The notes below the pieces were generated by a model, which worked only from the letters and a program-made list of their open reading frames with translations, had not been told where the DNA came from and ran no database searches. This document shows positions 7,202-14,838 of a DNA stretch of 14,868 nucleotides, piece after piece. The stretch is from CAIWAH01 sp043755815 (GTDB lineage Bacteria > Verrucomicrobiota > Verrucomicrobiia > Limisphaerales > UBA9464), in assembly GCA_043755815.1 (NCBI GenBank), contig JAYUSF010000225.1, positions 1 to 14,868 of the forward strand. The letters run 5' to 3'. A program made the translations under genes and the position numbers. Numbering within the stretch: position 1 is the stretch's first letter; each line of letters opens with the position of its first letter.

Positions 7202-8343
7202 GGGCGGCCAACGGCCAGCAGTTTCTCAAACAGTTTCATGTAACGCTCCACCATCACGGACTCGGCAAATTCCTGCAGGGCCCGTTGCCGTGCCTGCTCG
7301 CCCAACCTTTGCGCCAACCCCTTGTCGGACATCAGCTTCCGGATCGCCGCGGCCAACCGAACACTGTCACCCGGAGGGATGAGGAGGCCGGTTTCGCCAT
7401 CGCGGCAGACATATGGCACGCCCGACCTCAGGTTACAAGCGACGACCGGTTTGCCGCAGGCCATCGCCTCCACTTGCACCAGGCCAAACGCCTCATTGGG
7501 TGTTTCCGACGGAAACACGAACACATCGCAGGCCTGGTAAAACCGTGGCAGTTCGGTATCGGCGACATCGCCAAAAAACCTGAGCCGATCCGCCACCCCC
7601 AAGGCAGCCGCCTGCTGCCGCAAGGCAGCTTCCAACGGGCCATTGCCCACCAACCAAAGTTCGGCCTCCGGCAGCGACGGCAAAGCCGCCACAGCATGTT
7701 TCTGCCCTTTGTAGCCCACCAACCGGCCAACATTCAGGAGGATGAAGCGGCCCCCGGCCTGCGCCCGCAACTCCCGGACCTCCGGGGATGCCGGGTCGGT
7801 GGCCAAGAAGCGGTTGAGATCCAACCCGAACGGAATCACCTCGACTTTGTCGCGGTAGGGCCCCAGCCATGCCGAGTATTCGAGATGGAACGGGGTTGCG
7901 ACCACGATCTTGGTCGCCCGGCGCAGCAGGGCTTGCTGCAACGGATTGTAGACCCGCATCAACGCCTTTTGCCGGACGATGTCGCTATGCCAGCTCAGCA
8001 CCACCGGAGTCCGGGCCGGAGCGAGCACACACGCCAAGTCGGCCAGCGGATTCGGGAAGTGCGCGTGCACGAGGTCGGGCTGAAAACGTCGCGCTGCTCC
8101 CGGATAGGCCGGACAAAGCGAAACGCCGAACAGTTCCCGTGGACTTGGCAGCCGGTGGACCCGGACTCCGGCCCGGGTCTCCCGAAACGTTCGCCACCTC
8201 GATCCCGGCGTCTGCGGCCCATGGGCCACGACGCAGTCCACTTCCGCCCCGAGCCGGACGAAGCCCTCGGACCACGAGCGCAGCAGCGTTTCGATGCCGC
8301 CCCGCTCCGGGGCATAGAATTTCCCCAGCTCCAGAATCCTCAT
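7198..8343 (-). CDS. GT4-family glycosyltransferase (GT-B fold)
   Basis: A 381-aa retaining glycosyltransferase, probably cytoplasmic and membrane-associated. The N-terminal domain has the early glycine-rich loop FYAPERGGIET (9-19), a VHAHFPNPLAD stretch (92-102) and the acceptor-domain SWHSD (117-121). The C-terminal donor domain has NVGRLVGYKGQ (204-214), WLVGNGP (230-236) and the EX7E pair E284 and E292 in NEAFGLVQVEAMACG. This pattern is typical of family GT4, whose members use nucleotide sugars to extend O-antigen, capsule or exopolysaccharide. Length is normal. The start overlaps the upstream gene's stop by 4 bases. A GGAGG site (8356-8352) lies 8 bases before the ATG, inside the preceding coding region. 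Donor and linkage cannot be predicted. Confidence 0.92.
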   Translation of the reverse strand: MRILELGKFYAPERGGIETLLRSWSEGFVRLGAEVDCVVAHGPQTPGSRWRTFRETRAGVRVHRLPSPRELFGVSLCPAYPGAARRFQPDLVHAHFPNPLADLACVLAPARTPVVLSWHSDIVRQKALMRVYNPLQQALLRRATKIVVATPFHLEYSAWLGPYRDKVEVIPFGLDLNRFLATDPASPEVRELRAQAGGRFILLNVGRLVGYKGQKHAVAALPSLPEAELWLVGNGPLEAALRQQAAALGVADRLRFFGDVADTELPRFYQACDVFVFPSETPNEAFGLVQVEAMACGKPVVACNLRSGVPYVCRDGETGLLIPPGDSVRLAAAIRKLMSDKGLAQRLGEQARQRALQEFAESVMVERYMKLFEKLLAVGRP

Positions 8344-9545
8344 CGGGCCGTCCTCCCCGGCGGAACCGCAAAGCGGATGCAGGCGCGTTCGCAGGCCTCG
8401 GCCGGACGATCCCAGCGAAACTGCTCCCGGGCGTAGGCGACACAGCGTTCACGACCGGGCAGCGAGGCCGGCTCGCGAAGGATCTCGCGGATTCTGGCCG
8501 ACAGCGCCGGCGCGTCCCCCGCGGGAAACAGCAACTGCGCGCCCAGCCCTTCGATCACCTCGGCATTGGCGCCGGCCCGCGAGGCGACGACCGGAGTTCC
8601 ACAGGCCAGCGCCTCCGCGGTGACCAGGCCGAAGCCTTCCAAGTCCAGCGATGGCATGAGCACGCAATCCGCCGCCGAATAAAGATCGGCCAACCGTTCT
8701 TCCGGCACAAAGCCCAGGAGCCGGACCCGGTCGCCCAATCCGTTCGCGCGGATTCGTTCCTCCAGTTCGGCCTGCTGCCGGCCACGACCGGCGAGCCACA
8801 ACCGGGCGTTGGGGAATTCGGCGGCCACCCCGGCGAACGCATCGACCACCAGCTTCAAGCCCATGCGCGGGTCCAGGCGCCGGACGGTTAGAAAAAGGAA
8901 ATCCTTCGAGGCCAACCCCCATCCCGTGCGCACCGCGGCCCGATCTGCCGGGGGACGAAAACGGACCAAGTCCGCACCGCCGCCAATGACTTCGGCGTCC
9001 ACGTTCAGGCCGGGGTGCCAGTCCCGCAGCTTCAGCCGCGAATAGTTGCTGGCAACGAAGACATGCCGGGCGCCGGAACAGCTGCGCCGCTCTGTCCGGG
9101 CCATGAGCCCGCACGCCAACCGGTCGAGCCACCGCTGCCTCCAGTTTCGCCCCGCCGTCTGCAACGCGAACCGGTGTTCGAGCGCCCACGGGCCCTGGAG
9201 GATCATGACGTAAGGCAGCCCGCGCAGCGCGGGTTCCAGGTAGGCGTGGTGGGAGAACAGCAGCGTCGGCTGGTCTGATTTACGGAGCAGTTCTTCCACG
9301 CGCACCCGGGCGGCCCGGTTGGCGGACCACCAGCGACTCAGGAAACCGCCTTCGCCACGGGGCAGCCGATGCAATTCCACTCCCCGCCGGCGCTCACGGG
9401 CCGGCAGCTTTTCGTCCGGATTGGGATAGAGCGCATGGACTTCGTGCCCACGGGACGCCAAGAGCTCGGCGACCTCGGTGGCATAGCGATAGCCGCCGCC
9501 GTCGAGGTCCGGAGTGTAGCCCAGGGTTAGGAAGACGAAACGCAT
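8340..9545 (-). CDS. GT4-family glycosyltransferase, first gene of the operon
   Basis: A 401-aa GT-B glycosyltransferase. From ATG 9545 it begins MRFVFLTLGYTPDLDGGGYR, with the usual GT4 glycine-rich loop (DGGG, 15-18). Other landmarks are a GHEVHALYP segment (33-41), VRRLDPRMGLK (221-231, the position of the phosphate-binding R/K), WLAGRG (250-255) and the EX7E pair E303 and E311 in LEGFGLVTAEALACG. An in-frame GTG at 9560 would add five residues, but the shorter start fits the family. There is no good Shine-Dalgarno for either. It differs clearly from the next gene outside the shared motifs, so they are two separate enzymes and not a recent duplication. It opens the operon, 133 bases downstream of the DedA gene. 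It probably adds one sugar to a polyprenyl-linked or exported glycan. Confidence 0.9.
   Translation of the reverse strand: MRFVFLTLGYTPDLDGGGYRYATEVAELLASRGHEVHALYPNPDEKLPARERRRGVELHRLPRGEGGFLSRWWSANRAARVRVEELLRKSDQPTLLFSHHAYLEPALRGLPYVMILQGPWALEHRFALQTAGRNWRQRWLDRLACGLMARTERRSCSGARHVFVASNYSRLKLRDWHPGLNVDAEVIGGGADLVRFRPPADRAAVRTGWGLASKDFLFLTVRRLDPRMGLKLVVDAFAGVAAEFPNARLWLAGRGRQQAELEERIRANGLGDRVRLLGFVPEERLADLYSAADCVLMPSLDLEGFGLVTAEALACGTPVVASRAGANAEVIEGLGAQLLFPAGDAPALSARIREILREPASLPGRERCVAYAREQFRWDRPAEACERACIRFAVPPGRTAR
8352..8356 (-). promoter_or_regulatory. Shine-Dalgarno site for the second glycosyltransferase
   Basis: GGAGG on the minus strand, 8 bases before the ATG at 8343 and within the 3' end of the upstream glycosyltransferase gene. 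It is the strongest ribosome site I found in the operon and supports coupled translation across the ATGA overlap. Confidence 0.55.
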
Positions 9546-9657
9546 CAGGTTAGCCCACACCGTTGCTTAGCGCGGAAGGGACGGTAAACCAGTATCCACT
9601 GTCGAGTAATCAGTGAGCCGGAGGGCAGTCCAGCCGCCACGAATTCCACGGGTTAAG

Positions 9658-9670
9658 GCCGGAACCCGGC
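9658..9670 (-). terminator. Small hairpin after the DedA gene, weak terminator candidate
   Basis: On the minus strand GCCGG, loop GTT, CCGGC is followed by CTTAA, about 9 bases past the DedA stop (9681-9679). The stem is only 5 bp and the T-tract is short. It may let some transcription read through into the glycosyltransferase operon. Confidence 0.22.
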
Positions 9671-9678
9671 TCCGCGCG

Positions 9679-10323
9679 CTAGGGACGGGCCCGCCGCGCC
9701 TTCCAGAGTTCGAAAACCACTGGCAGAACCGAAACCACGATGATCCCGATGACCACCAGCTCGAAATTCTTCTTCACGATCGGAATGTTCCCAAAGAACC
9801 AACCCGCCGGGAGGATCAGCACCACCCACAGGAGCGCGCCGACCACATTGAACAGCATGAAACGGGAATAGTTCATGGCACCCGAACCGGCGACAAACGG
9901 GGCAAACGTCCGCACGATCGGGACAAACCGGGCCAAAACAATGGTCTTGCCGCCGTAGCGCTCGAAAAACTCGTTCGTCTTCGCCAGATAGGCCGGCTTG
10001 ATCACCCGGGGAAACCGCCGGGCGAGGTGTTCACCCGCATACCGGCCGATCCAGTAATTGACCGTATCGCCCAAGATCGCCGCGATCACCATCAGCCCCC
10101 CGGCGATCCAGATATTCAGGCCGCTCTTCGGGTCGGCCGCCAACGCGCCCACGGCGAACAGAAGCGAATCCCCGGGGAGGAACGGCGTGACCACCAGCCC
10201 GGTTTCACAGAAGATGATCAGGAAAAGGAGGCCGTAAACCCAGCCGCCGTAGTCCTGCGTCAGTTGGAACAGGTGATCCTGCAGGTGCAGGATCACTTCG
10301 ATCAGTTGCTTCAACAACTCCAT
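9679..10323 (-). CDS. DedA-family (SNARE-associated/VTT domain) membrane protein
   Basis: A 214-aa inner-membrane protein. Family hallmarks are FCETGLVVTPFLPGDSLLF (38-56), with E40 and the PGDS of the re-entrant loop, and the arginine-rich block RFVPIVRTFAPFVAGSGAM (132-150), including R132 and R138. Several hydrophobic segments (about 26-46, 52-62, 71-86, 155-179, 188-206) fit the DedA topology, and the C-terminus is basic. Work on DedA relatives (UptA) shows transport of undecaprenyl phosphate back across the membrane; other members affect lipid balance or selenite uptake. The ATG at 10323 is chosen over a GTG at 10350, which would add nine residues unlike the family. It lies directly upstream of a locus that consumes undecaprenyl phosphate, which makes carrier recycling a reasonable inference but not a proof. 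A striking palindrome covers codons 10-17. Confidence 0.9.
   Translation of the reverse strand: MELLKQLIEVILHLQDHLFQLTQDYGGWVYGLLFLIIFCETGLVVTPFLPGDSLLFAVGALAADPKSGLNIWIAGGLMVIAAILGDTVNYWIGRYAGEHLARRFPRVIKPAYLAKTNEFFERYGGKTIVLARFVPIVRTFAPFVAGSGAMNYSRFMLFNVVGALLWVVLILPAGWFFGNIPIVKKNFELVVIGIIVVSVLPVVFELWKARRARP
10273..10296. repeat. 24-base near-perfect palindrome within the DedA 5' coding region
   Basis: GTGATCCTGCA and TGCAGGATCAC form perfect 11-bp arms around a GG centre. It falls 27 bases into the DedA gene and encodes residues VILHLQDH. It could be a dimeric operator, an mRNA hairpin that slows early translation, or chance from the similar codons of an LHLQ-type helix. Confidence 0.6.
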
Positions 10324-10442
10324 GCGGGCGGGACGGTGCGGGACACCCACCCCCGGGGCAAGCCCGCGGTCCGCCGGGCCAGCAGGACACTAATTTGCCA
10401 GCCCGCCCCCGGTCCCGCTACGGTTCCGCGCTGCCGTTCACC

Positions 10443-11648
10443 ATGAGCCCAATGCCGCATGTTCCCACCCGTCCGAAGCGTCCGCCGGAGCGTTTTCCCG
10501 GTCTGGCCTTGTTCGCGTCCGCCGTCCTGGCGGTCGCCGGTTGCCGGCCCGAAGCTCCCGCCGCTCCCGGTTTGGCGGTGGTCGCCCCCGGGCTGGCTTA
10601 TACCAACCAACAGGTGCTCCGCGAACCCTGGTCCATTCACGTCGTTCGGGTGGACCGCCACGACCCGACGCTGTCGCTCGAAGCCGTGCATGCGCGCAAC
10701 GGAGCGGTGGGACTGGCTTCGGTTTCCGCCCAGTTGCGCGAGATGCCCCGGGCGCTCGGCGAGCCGGTGGCGGCGGTGAACGGCGATTTTTATCAGCGCG
10801 AACGGAACTTCGCCGGCGATACCCGCGGGCTACAGGTCACCTCCGGCGAACTCATCAGCGCTCCCAAGGGTGTAAGTTTCTGGCTGGATGCCGCCGGCCA
10901 GCCTCACATTACGAACGTGCTTTCCCAGTTCGAGGTTCGTTGGCGGGACGGCTCGCCGACCAGGCTCGGGCTGAACGAAGAGCGCAGGGCGAACACCGCC
11001 GTGCTCTACACGCCGGCGATCGGCAAATCGACCCGAACGGACGGCGGCCGGGAACTGGTGCTCGAAGCCATTGGCGGCACTGCCTTGCCCACGCTGACGC
11101 TGGACTCGACCTTCAAGGCCCGCGTCAGGGAAGTGCGCGACGAAGGCAACTCCCCGCTCCAGCCTGGAAGGTGGGTGCTGTCGTTGGGGTCCGGTCTCGC
11201 GAAGCGAGGACCGACGCTTTCGGTCGGGGCGGAAGTTGAAATCTCCACGGCCACCATGCCGGGGCTGCGTGGGGCAAAGATGGGCATCGGCGGCGGCCCC
11301 GCGCTGGTGCGGGCCCGCCGACCGCTGAAGATCGAGGTGCCCGACGACGAGAATTACCAGACCAGCTCCATGCTTGAGCAGCATCCACGGTCGGCCATCG
11401 GCTGGAACCGCGATCATTTCTTCCTGGTGACAGTGGACGGTCGTCAACGGGGCTCAATCGGGATGACACTGGAAGAGCTTTCGGCCTACCTCGTCCAACT
11501 CGGCTGCGACGAGGCGATGAACCTCGATGGCGGCGGATCCGCCACGTTGTGGTGCAGCGGTGGAATCCGGAATCAGCCGTGTGACGGACGCGAACGCCCG
11601 ATTGCCAATTCGCTGGTGATTGTCCGCAAGGCCAGCACCACGAAATAG
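10443..11648 (+). CDS. Lipoprotein with phosphodiester glycosidase (NAGPA-type) domain
   Basis: A 401-aa exported protein. A basic n-region (RPKRPPER) and hydrophobic core are followed by a lipobox, LAVAGC, with the lipidated Cys at 34, so it is predicted to be a membrane-anchored lipoprotein. The mature part carries the phosphodiester glycosidase domain (PF09992 type, related to the mammalian enzyme that removes GlcNAc from GlcNAc-1-phosphodiesters). Landmarks are AVNGDFYQRERNF (111-123), GLQVTSGELISAP (129-141), GIGGGPALV (281-289), SAIGWNRDHFFLVTVDGRQ (317-335) and MNLDGGGSATLW (359-370), ending RPIANSLVIV. Bacterial substrates are poorly known; glycan phosphodiesters are the natural guess. 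The start is ATG 10443 or 10452; a TTG at 10395 is open but unnecessary. It is divergent from DedA across 119 bases and is followed by a second copy of the same domain. Confidence 0.87.
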   Translation: MSPMPHVPTRPKRPPERFPGLALFASAVLAVAGCRPEAPAAPGLAVVAPGLAYTNQQVLREPWSIHVVRVDRHDPTLSLEAVHARNGAVGLASVSAQLREMPRALGEPVAAVNGDFYQRERNFAGDTRGLQVTSGELISAPKGVSFWLDAAGQPHITNVLSQFEVRWRDGSPTRLGLNEERRANTAVLYTPAIGKSTRTDGGRELVLEAIGGTALPTLTLDSTFKARVREVRDEGNSPLQPGRWVLSLGSGLAKRGPTLSVGAEVEISTATMPGLRGAKMGIGGGPALVRARRPLKIEVPDDENYQTSSMLEQHPRSAIGWNRDHFFLVTVDGRQRGSIGMTLEELSAYLVQLGCDEAMNLDGGGSATLWCSGGIRNQPCDGRERPIANSLVIVRKASTTK

Positions 11649-11892
11649 GGCGCGGGCGGATCAGCTGACGCGTCCATCCTGGCTCAAGTCGCCGGTTCCG
11701 GCGGCCGATCGCCAACCGAGCTGCTTATCCGCCGGCAGCCCTCGCAATGCAGAAAGTTGGAACTCGAACGGTTCCCGGAGCGTATTGTCCATCAACGCGT
11801 CTCCGACCATGGCCGCTTCTGACTCTCCATTCCAAAACCCGAACCGCACCTCCGTGGTTGCCCCGGCGCTCGGGCTGCTTAGCTTCCGCACG
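11649..11892. other. Spacer between the two glycosidase genes
   Basis: This 244-base stretch separates the lipoprotein stop from the chosen start of the second glycosidase. The plus-strand frame of the next gene stays open through it, but that translation is rich in S, P, R and N and looks like antisense. An ATG at 11809 exists in that frame. The minus strand holds a more protein-like frame, described separately. I see no clear promoter or terminator. Confidence 0.4.
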
Positions 11893-11893
11893 A
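11661..11893 (-). pseudogene. Possible gene remnant, antisense to the glycosidase pair
   Basis: On the minus strand a frame ending at TCA 11661-11663 translates to a balanced, protein-like sequence including TTEVRFGFWNGESEAAM and MVGDALMDNTLREPFEFQL, ending GTGDLSQDGRVS. The last residues resemble the first half of a dockerin or EF-hand calcium loop (GDLN.DGRV...) cut off by a stop. Third-position G/C is about 73%, equal to the opposite frame, so codon bias does not decide. I see no start with a ribosome site, and the upstream part runs into the antisense of the next gene. The upstream limit given is arbitrary. It may be the relic of a surface protein gene, or chance. Confidence 0.27.
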
Positions 11894-13122
11894 TGCCCGC
11901 TGTGGAATCCACCGCCCGACGGTCAACCCTCGCCCTTGGCGACGGGGTCCGATTCGCGCCTCGGAGGGCATCCGTCTGCAACCCTTGGCCGTGGGTCATG
12001 CTCATCGTGTCGGCGCTCTTCGGCCCCATCGCCGAGGCCGGGACAACCAACTCCCCTGCCCGCTCGGAGCGCGGCCTGAGCTATCTCCACGACGTCGTTC
12101 CCGAGTTTCCCTGGTCGGTTCACCTCGTGAAGCTCGACCGGGCCCGCCAGGACTACGTCTTCGGCTCCTCCCTCGGCGGCGGCGACGCCATCGGCATGAG
12201 CACCCTCTCGGAGCAGCTCAAGTCCCTGCCGGCTGAACTCGGCACCCCGGTTGCCGCTCTCAATGCCGATTTCTACAACGACGAACGGAACTACGTCGGC
12301 GATCCCCGCGACCTGCAGGTCCGCAACGGCGAACTCATCAGCGGCCCGACCGGCCATGCCTGCCTGTGGTTCGATGCCGCCGGCAATCCGCACTCCACCA
12401 ACGTGACGTCGCTGTTCCGCGCCGTTTTTCCCGACGGCGGCTCCGCGGCGTTCGGCCTGAACGAACTTCGGCCCCATGACGGTGCCGTGCTGTATTCCGC
12501 GGCCAATGGCACTTCGACCCGGACCCGTGGCGGGCGCGAAATCATCCTGGAGGCGATCCCGGCCCAACCGTGGCTTCCGCTCCGCGTGGGCCAGCATTTC
12601 CGCGCCCGGGTCCGCGAAGTCCGCGAAACCGGCGACACGCCGCTCAGCCGCGACTCGCTCGTGCTTTCGCTCGGCTACAAGCTGGCCGCCCGCACCGCCG
12701 CCGTTGCCGCCGGCGCCGAAGTCTCGTTCTCAACCGGCACGGTTCCCGACCTGTCCGGCATCACGACAGCCATCGGCGGCGGCCCCACGCTGGTGCGCCG
12801 CGGCAGGCCGTGGGAATGGTCCGGGCTCCAGTTTCGGCACCCCCGCTCGGCGATCGGCTGGAACAAGGACCACATCTACCTCGTGGAAGTGGACGGCCGC
12901 CAGAGCACTTCGGTGGGGATGACGTTCCCGGAGCTCGCCGGCTACCTCGTGAAACTGGGTTGCGACGAAGCGCTCAACTTCGATGGCGGCGGCTCGGCGA
13001 CGATGTGGGTGCTTGGCCAGGTCGTGAACAGCCCGTCCGAGGGCCGCGAACGGCCCGGAGCCAACTCGCTGGTCCTGTTCAAGCGTCCCGCCGCTGCGGA
13101 ACCGGCCCGCACCGCGCCCTGA
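11893..13122 (+). CDS. Secreted phosphodiester glycosidase (NAGPA-type) protein, second copy
   Basis: A 409-aa protein from ATG 11893. A long basic n-region (RR at 9-10 and 24-25) precedes a hydrophobic core, WVMLIVSALFGPIAEA (34-49), which looks like a signal peptide with cleavage after AEA. There is no lipobox cysteine, so unlike its neighbour it is predicted to be released or periplasmic. The domain repeats the same landmarks: ALNADFYNDERNYVGD (122-137), LQVRNGELISGP (141-152), AIGGGPTLV (293-301), SAIGWNKDHIYLVEVDGRQ (319-337) and LNFDGGGSATMW (361-372), ending RPGANSLVLF. It differs from copy 1 in Ala for Gly in N-[GA]-DFY. The start is uncertain: ATG 11809 (longer) and ATG 11998 (signal core only, no basic region) are possible. 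It is followed after one base by the CotH-like gene, so the two are surely co-transcribed. Confidence 0.85.
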   Translation: MPAVESTARRSTLALGDGVRFAPRRASVCNPWPWVMLIVSALFGPIAEAGTTNSPARSERGLSYLHDVVPEFPWSVHLVKLDRARQDYVFGSSLGGGDAIGMSTLSEQLKSLPAELGTPVAALNADFYNDERNYVGDPRDLQVRNGELISGPTGHACLWFDAAGNPHSTNVTSLFRAVFPDGGSAAFGLNELRPHDGAVLYSAANGTSTRTRGGREIILEAIPAQPWLPLRVGQHFRARVREVRETGDTPLSRDSLVLSLGYKLAARTAAVAAGAEVSFSTGTVPDLSGITTAIGGGPTLVRRGRPWEWSGLQFRHPRSAIGWNKDHIYLVEVDGRQSTSVGMTFPELAGYLVKLGCDEALNFDGGGSATMWVLGQVVNSPSEGRERPGANSLVLFKRPAAAEPARTAP

Positions 13123-13123
13123 C

Positions 13124-14698
13124 GTGAATGGCCGGCCGTCAGCTACCCTCCGGCCGTTTCTCCTCGCGTTGGCGCTGCTGGCCACGTTTTCCATCGTCGC
13201 GGGAACCCTCCCGCTCTTCGACCCGGCCGCGGTTCCCGTTCATCGAATCCGACTCCAACTGAGCCAGGCGGCCGGCCGTTCGCTGGCGGAACATCCGCGT
13301 GAATATGTTCGCGCCTCGATCCGGATTGATGACGGGTCGCCGTTGGTGGTCGGAATCCATCTCAAAGGTTCAACCGGCAGCTTTCAGGCGCTCGAGGCTC
13401 GGCCCAGTTTGACCGTGGACTTCGACCGCTTCATCGCCGGTCAAACCGTCGGCGGCATCAGCAAAGTTCATCTGAACAACTCCGCTGAAGATCCCAGCCG
13501 GCTGTGCGAACAGTTGGGCCGAGAACTGTTTGGCCGGGTTGGAATCCCTTCGCCGCAAATCACCCACGGCCAAGTCAGCCTGAATGGGCGGAACCTCGGC
13601 CTTTACGTGGTGAAGGAAGGGTTCACCCCATCATTCCTGGAACGCGAATTGGGGCCGCAGGGAGGAACCCTCTTCGAACCGGAACGCGGGGCCGACGTCG
13701 CGGGCCCGCTGCGCGTCGCTGCCCGGTTCCCGCCCGGCGCCGCGGCGATCGATCTGGATTCACTGGTCCGCACGTGCATGCAACCCGATCTCACCGCGCG
13801 CTGGGAAAGGCTGGCGGAGCACCTCGACACCGGCCGTTTCCTCACCTTCATGGCGGCGGAGGTAATCCTCGCGCATCGCGACGGCTATTCGCTGGCCCGA
13901 AACAACTATCGCGTCACGTTTGAATCCGGTTCCGGACGGGTTTGGTTCCTGCCCCACGGCATGGACCAGCTTTTCGCGGCCCCGGAACTTCCCGGCAAGC
14001 CGCAGATGGCCGGCGCCGTTGCCCGCGCGGTCATGGAGACGCCCGAGGGCAACCGGCAGTATGAGGCCCGTTTCCGGGCGCTGCTACCGCAGTTGCTGGA
14101 TGTGCCGGTGTTGACGAACCGCGTGCGCGAGCTGGCGCACCGGCTCCGTCCGGCATTGTCCGCCCGCGAGTGGAAGGAAGTTCGACTCGCCTCAGCGGGG
14201 CTGGCAGAGCGCATCGTTGCCCGCGCGGCCTCGCTTCAGCGGCAACTCGCGGAATCGCACCGGTTGAATCTCGCTCCGGGTGAAAGCGTGCCGCTCACCG
14301 ACTGGACCCCGGATTCCAGTCCGACCGGTGCAACCTTGGACGTGTTCCCCGGTCCGGACCCGCCTCCGTCGTTCCACCTGGCCGTCAGCAGCGCCGCTAC
14401 CGTGGCTTGGCACGTGAAGGTCGAACTGCCCGCCGGCCGCTATCGGTTCGAGGCCCGGGCCATGACGCGCGGAGTCAGGCCGCTCCCGTTTGGGCGAACC
14501 CAGGGCGCAGCGGTGCGGGTTTCCGGCGAAGCGCCAAGCTCGACCGGCCCGGCCAATTCCACTCCCTGGCAGACGTTGGCGGTCGAGTTCTCCGGCGGCG
14601 GGCCGGAACAGCCCACGCAACTCAGCCTCGAACTCCGGGCCAGCTCCGGCGAGGCGTGGTTCGCCCGAGATTCCATCCGGCTGACACGCCGGGAATAG
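13124..14698 (+). CDS. CotH-kinase-family secreted protein
   Basis: A 524-aa protein with a predicted signal peptide (FLLALALLATFSIVAG, 12-27). The middle holds a CotH-like kinase fold: VGIHLKGSTGSFQ (76-88), RPSLTVDFDRF (93-103), KVHLNNSAEDPSRLCEQLGR (114-133), GLYVVKEGF (159-167), AHRDGYSLARNNYRV (250-264) and WFLPHGMDQLF (274-284). D253 and D281 stand where CotH has its catalytic and metal-binding aspartates. Spore-coat CotH phosphorylates a secreted coat protein; in Gram-negative genomes the family is usually exported with unknown targets. Residues from about 390 look like an additional beta-rich, possibly glycan-binding domain, which I cannot name. The start is GTG 13124, one base after the glycosidase stop (TGA-C-GTG); the nearby ATG at 13128 is out of frame. 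This spacing implies coupled translation with the glycosidase. Confidence 0.85.
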   Translation: MNGRPSATLRPFLLALALLATFSIVAGTLPLFDPAAVPVHRIRLQLSQAAGRSLAEHPREYVRASIRIDDGSPLVVGIHLKGSTGSFQALEARPSLTVDFDRFIAGQTVGGISKVHLNNSAEDPSRLCEQLGRELFGRVGIPSPQITHGQVSLNGRNLGLYVVKEGFTPSFLERELGPQGGTLFEPERGADVAGPLRVAARFPPGAAAIDLDSLVRTCMQPDLTARWERLAEHLDTGRFLTFMAAEVILAHRDGYSLARNNYRVTFESGSGRVWFLPHGMDQLFAAPELPGKPQMAGAVARAVMETPEGNRQYEARFRALLPQLLDVPVLTNRVRELAHRLRPALSAREWKEVRLASAGLAERIVARAASLQRQLAESHRLNLAPGESVPLTDWTPDSSPTGATLDVFPGPDPPPSFHLAVSSAATVAWHVKVELPAGRYRFEARAMTRGVRPLPFGRTQGAAVRVSGEAPSSTGPANSTPWQTLAVEFSGGGPEQPTQLSLELRASSGEAWFARDSIRLTRRE

Positions 14699-14838
14699 CG
14701 CGGGCTGGGCCGTCCGCCGCCTGCCGATTACCTGCGTCGGCTCCGGCTCAACTCCTGCTTACTTCGGGGAACAATGTCACTATCCTGCCCGCAAGCCGTA
14801 ACGTCCTGGGTGATAGGCCCCGGACCCAAGCCGCTTCC
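14699..14838. other. Intergenic region after the CotH-like gene
   Basis: A 140-base region with lower G/C toward its 3' end, consistent with a promoter region for a following plus-strand gene. TTACTT (14759-14764) and TATCCT (14781-14786), 16 bases apart, match sigma-70 boxes only poorly. No convincing terminator hairpin with a T-tract is visible after the stop at 14696-14698. Confidence 0.3.

Noticed and set aside
7183..8436. Plus-strand 417-codon open frame opposite the second glycosyltransferase
   Set aside because: It is antisense to a gene with EX7E and other GT4 motifs; its translation is H, Q, R and P rich with no recognisable fold.
9613..10446. Plus-strand 277-codon open frame opposite the DedA gene
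   Set aside because: The minus strand carries the DedA motifs; the plus frame is charged and repetitive (D, H, Q, R), typical of antisense to membrane proteins.
14759..14786. Promoter-like boxes TTACTT and TATCCT before the last possible gene
   Set aside because: Match to consensus is poor and the downstream gene is barely visible, so I did not call a promoter.
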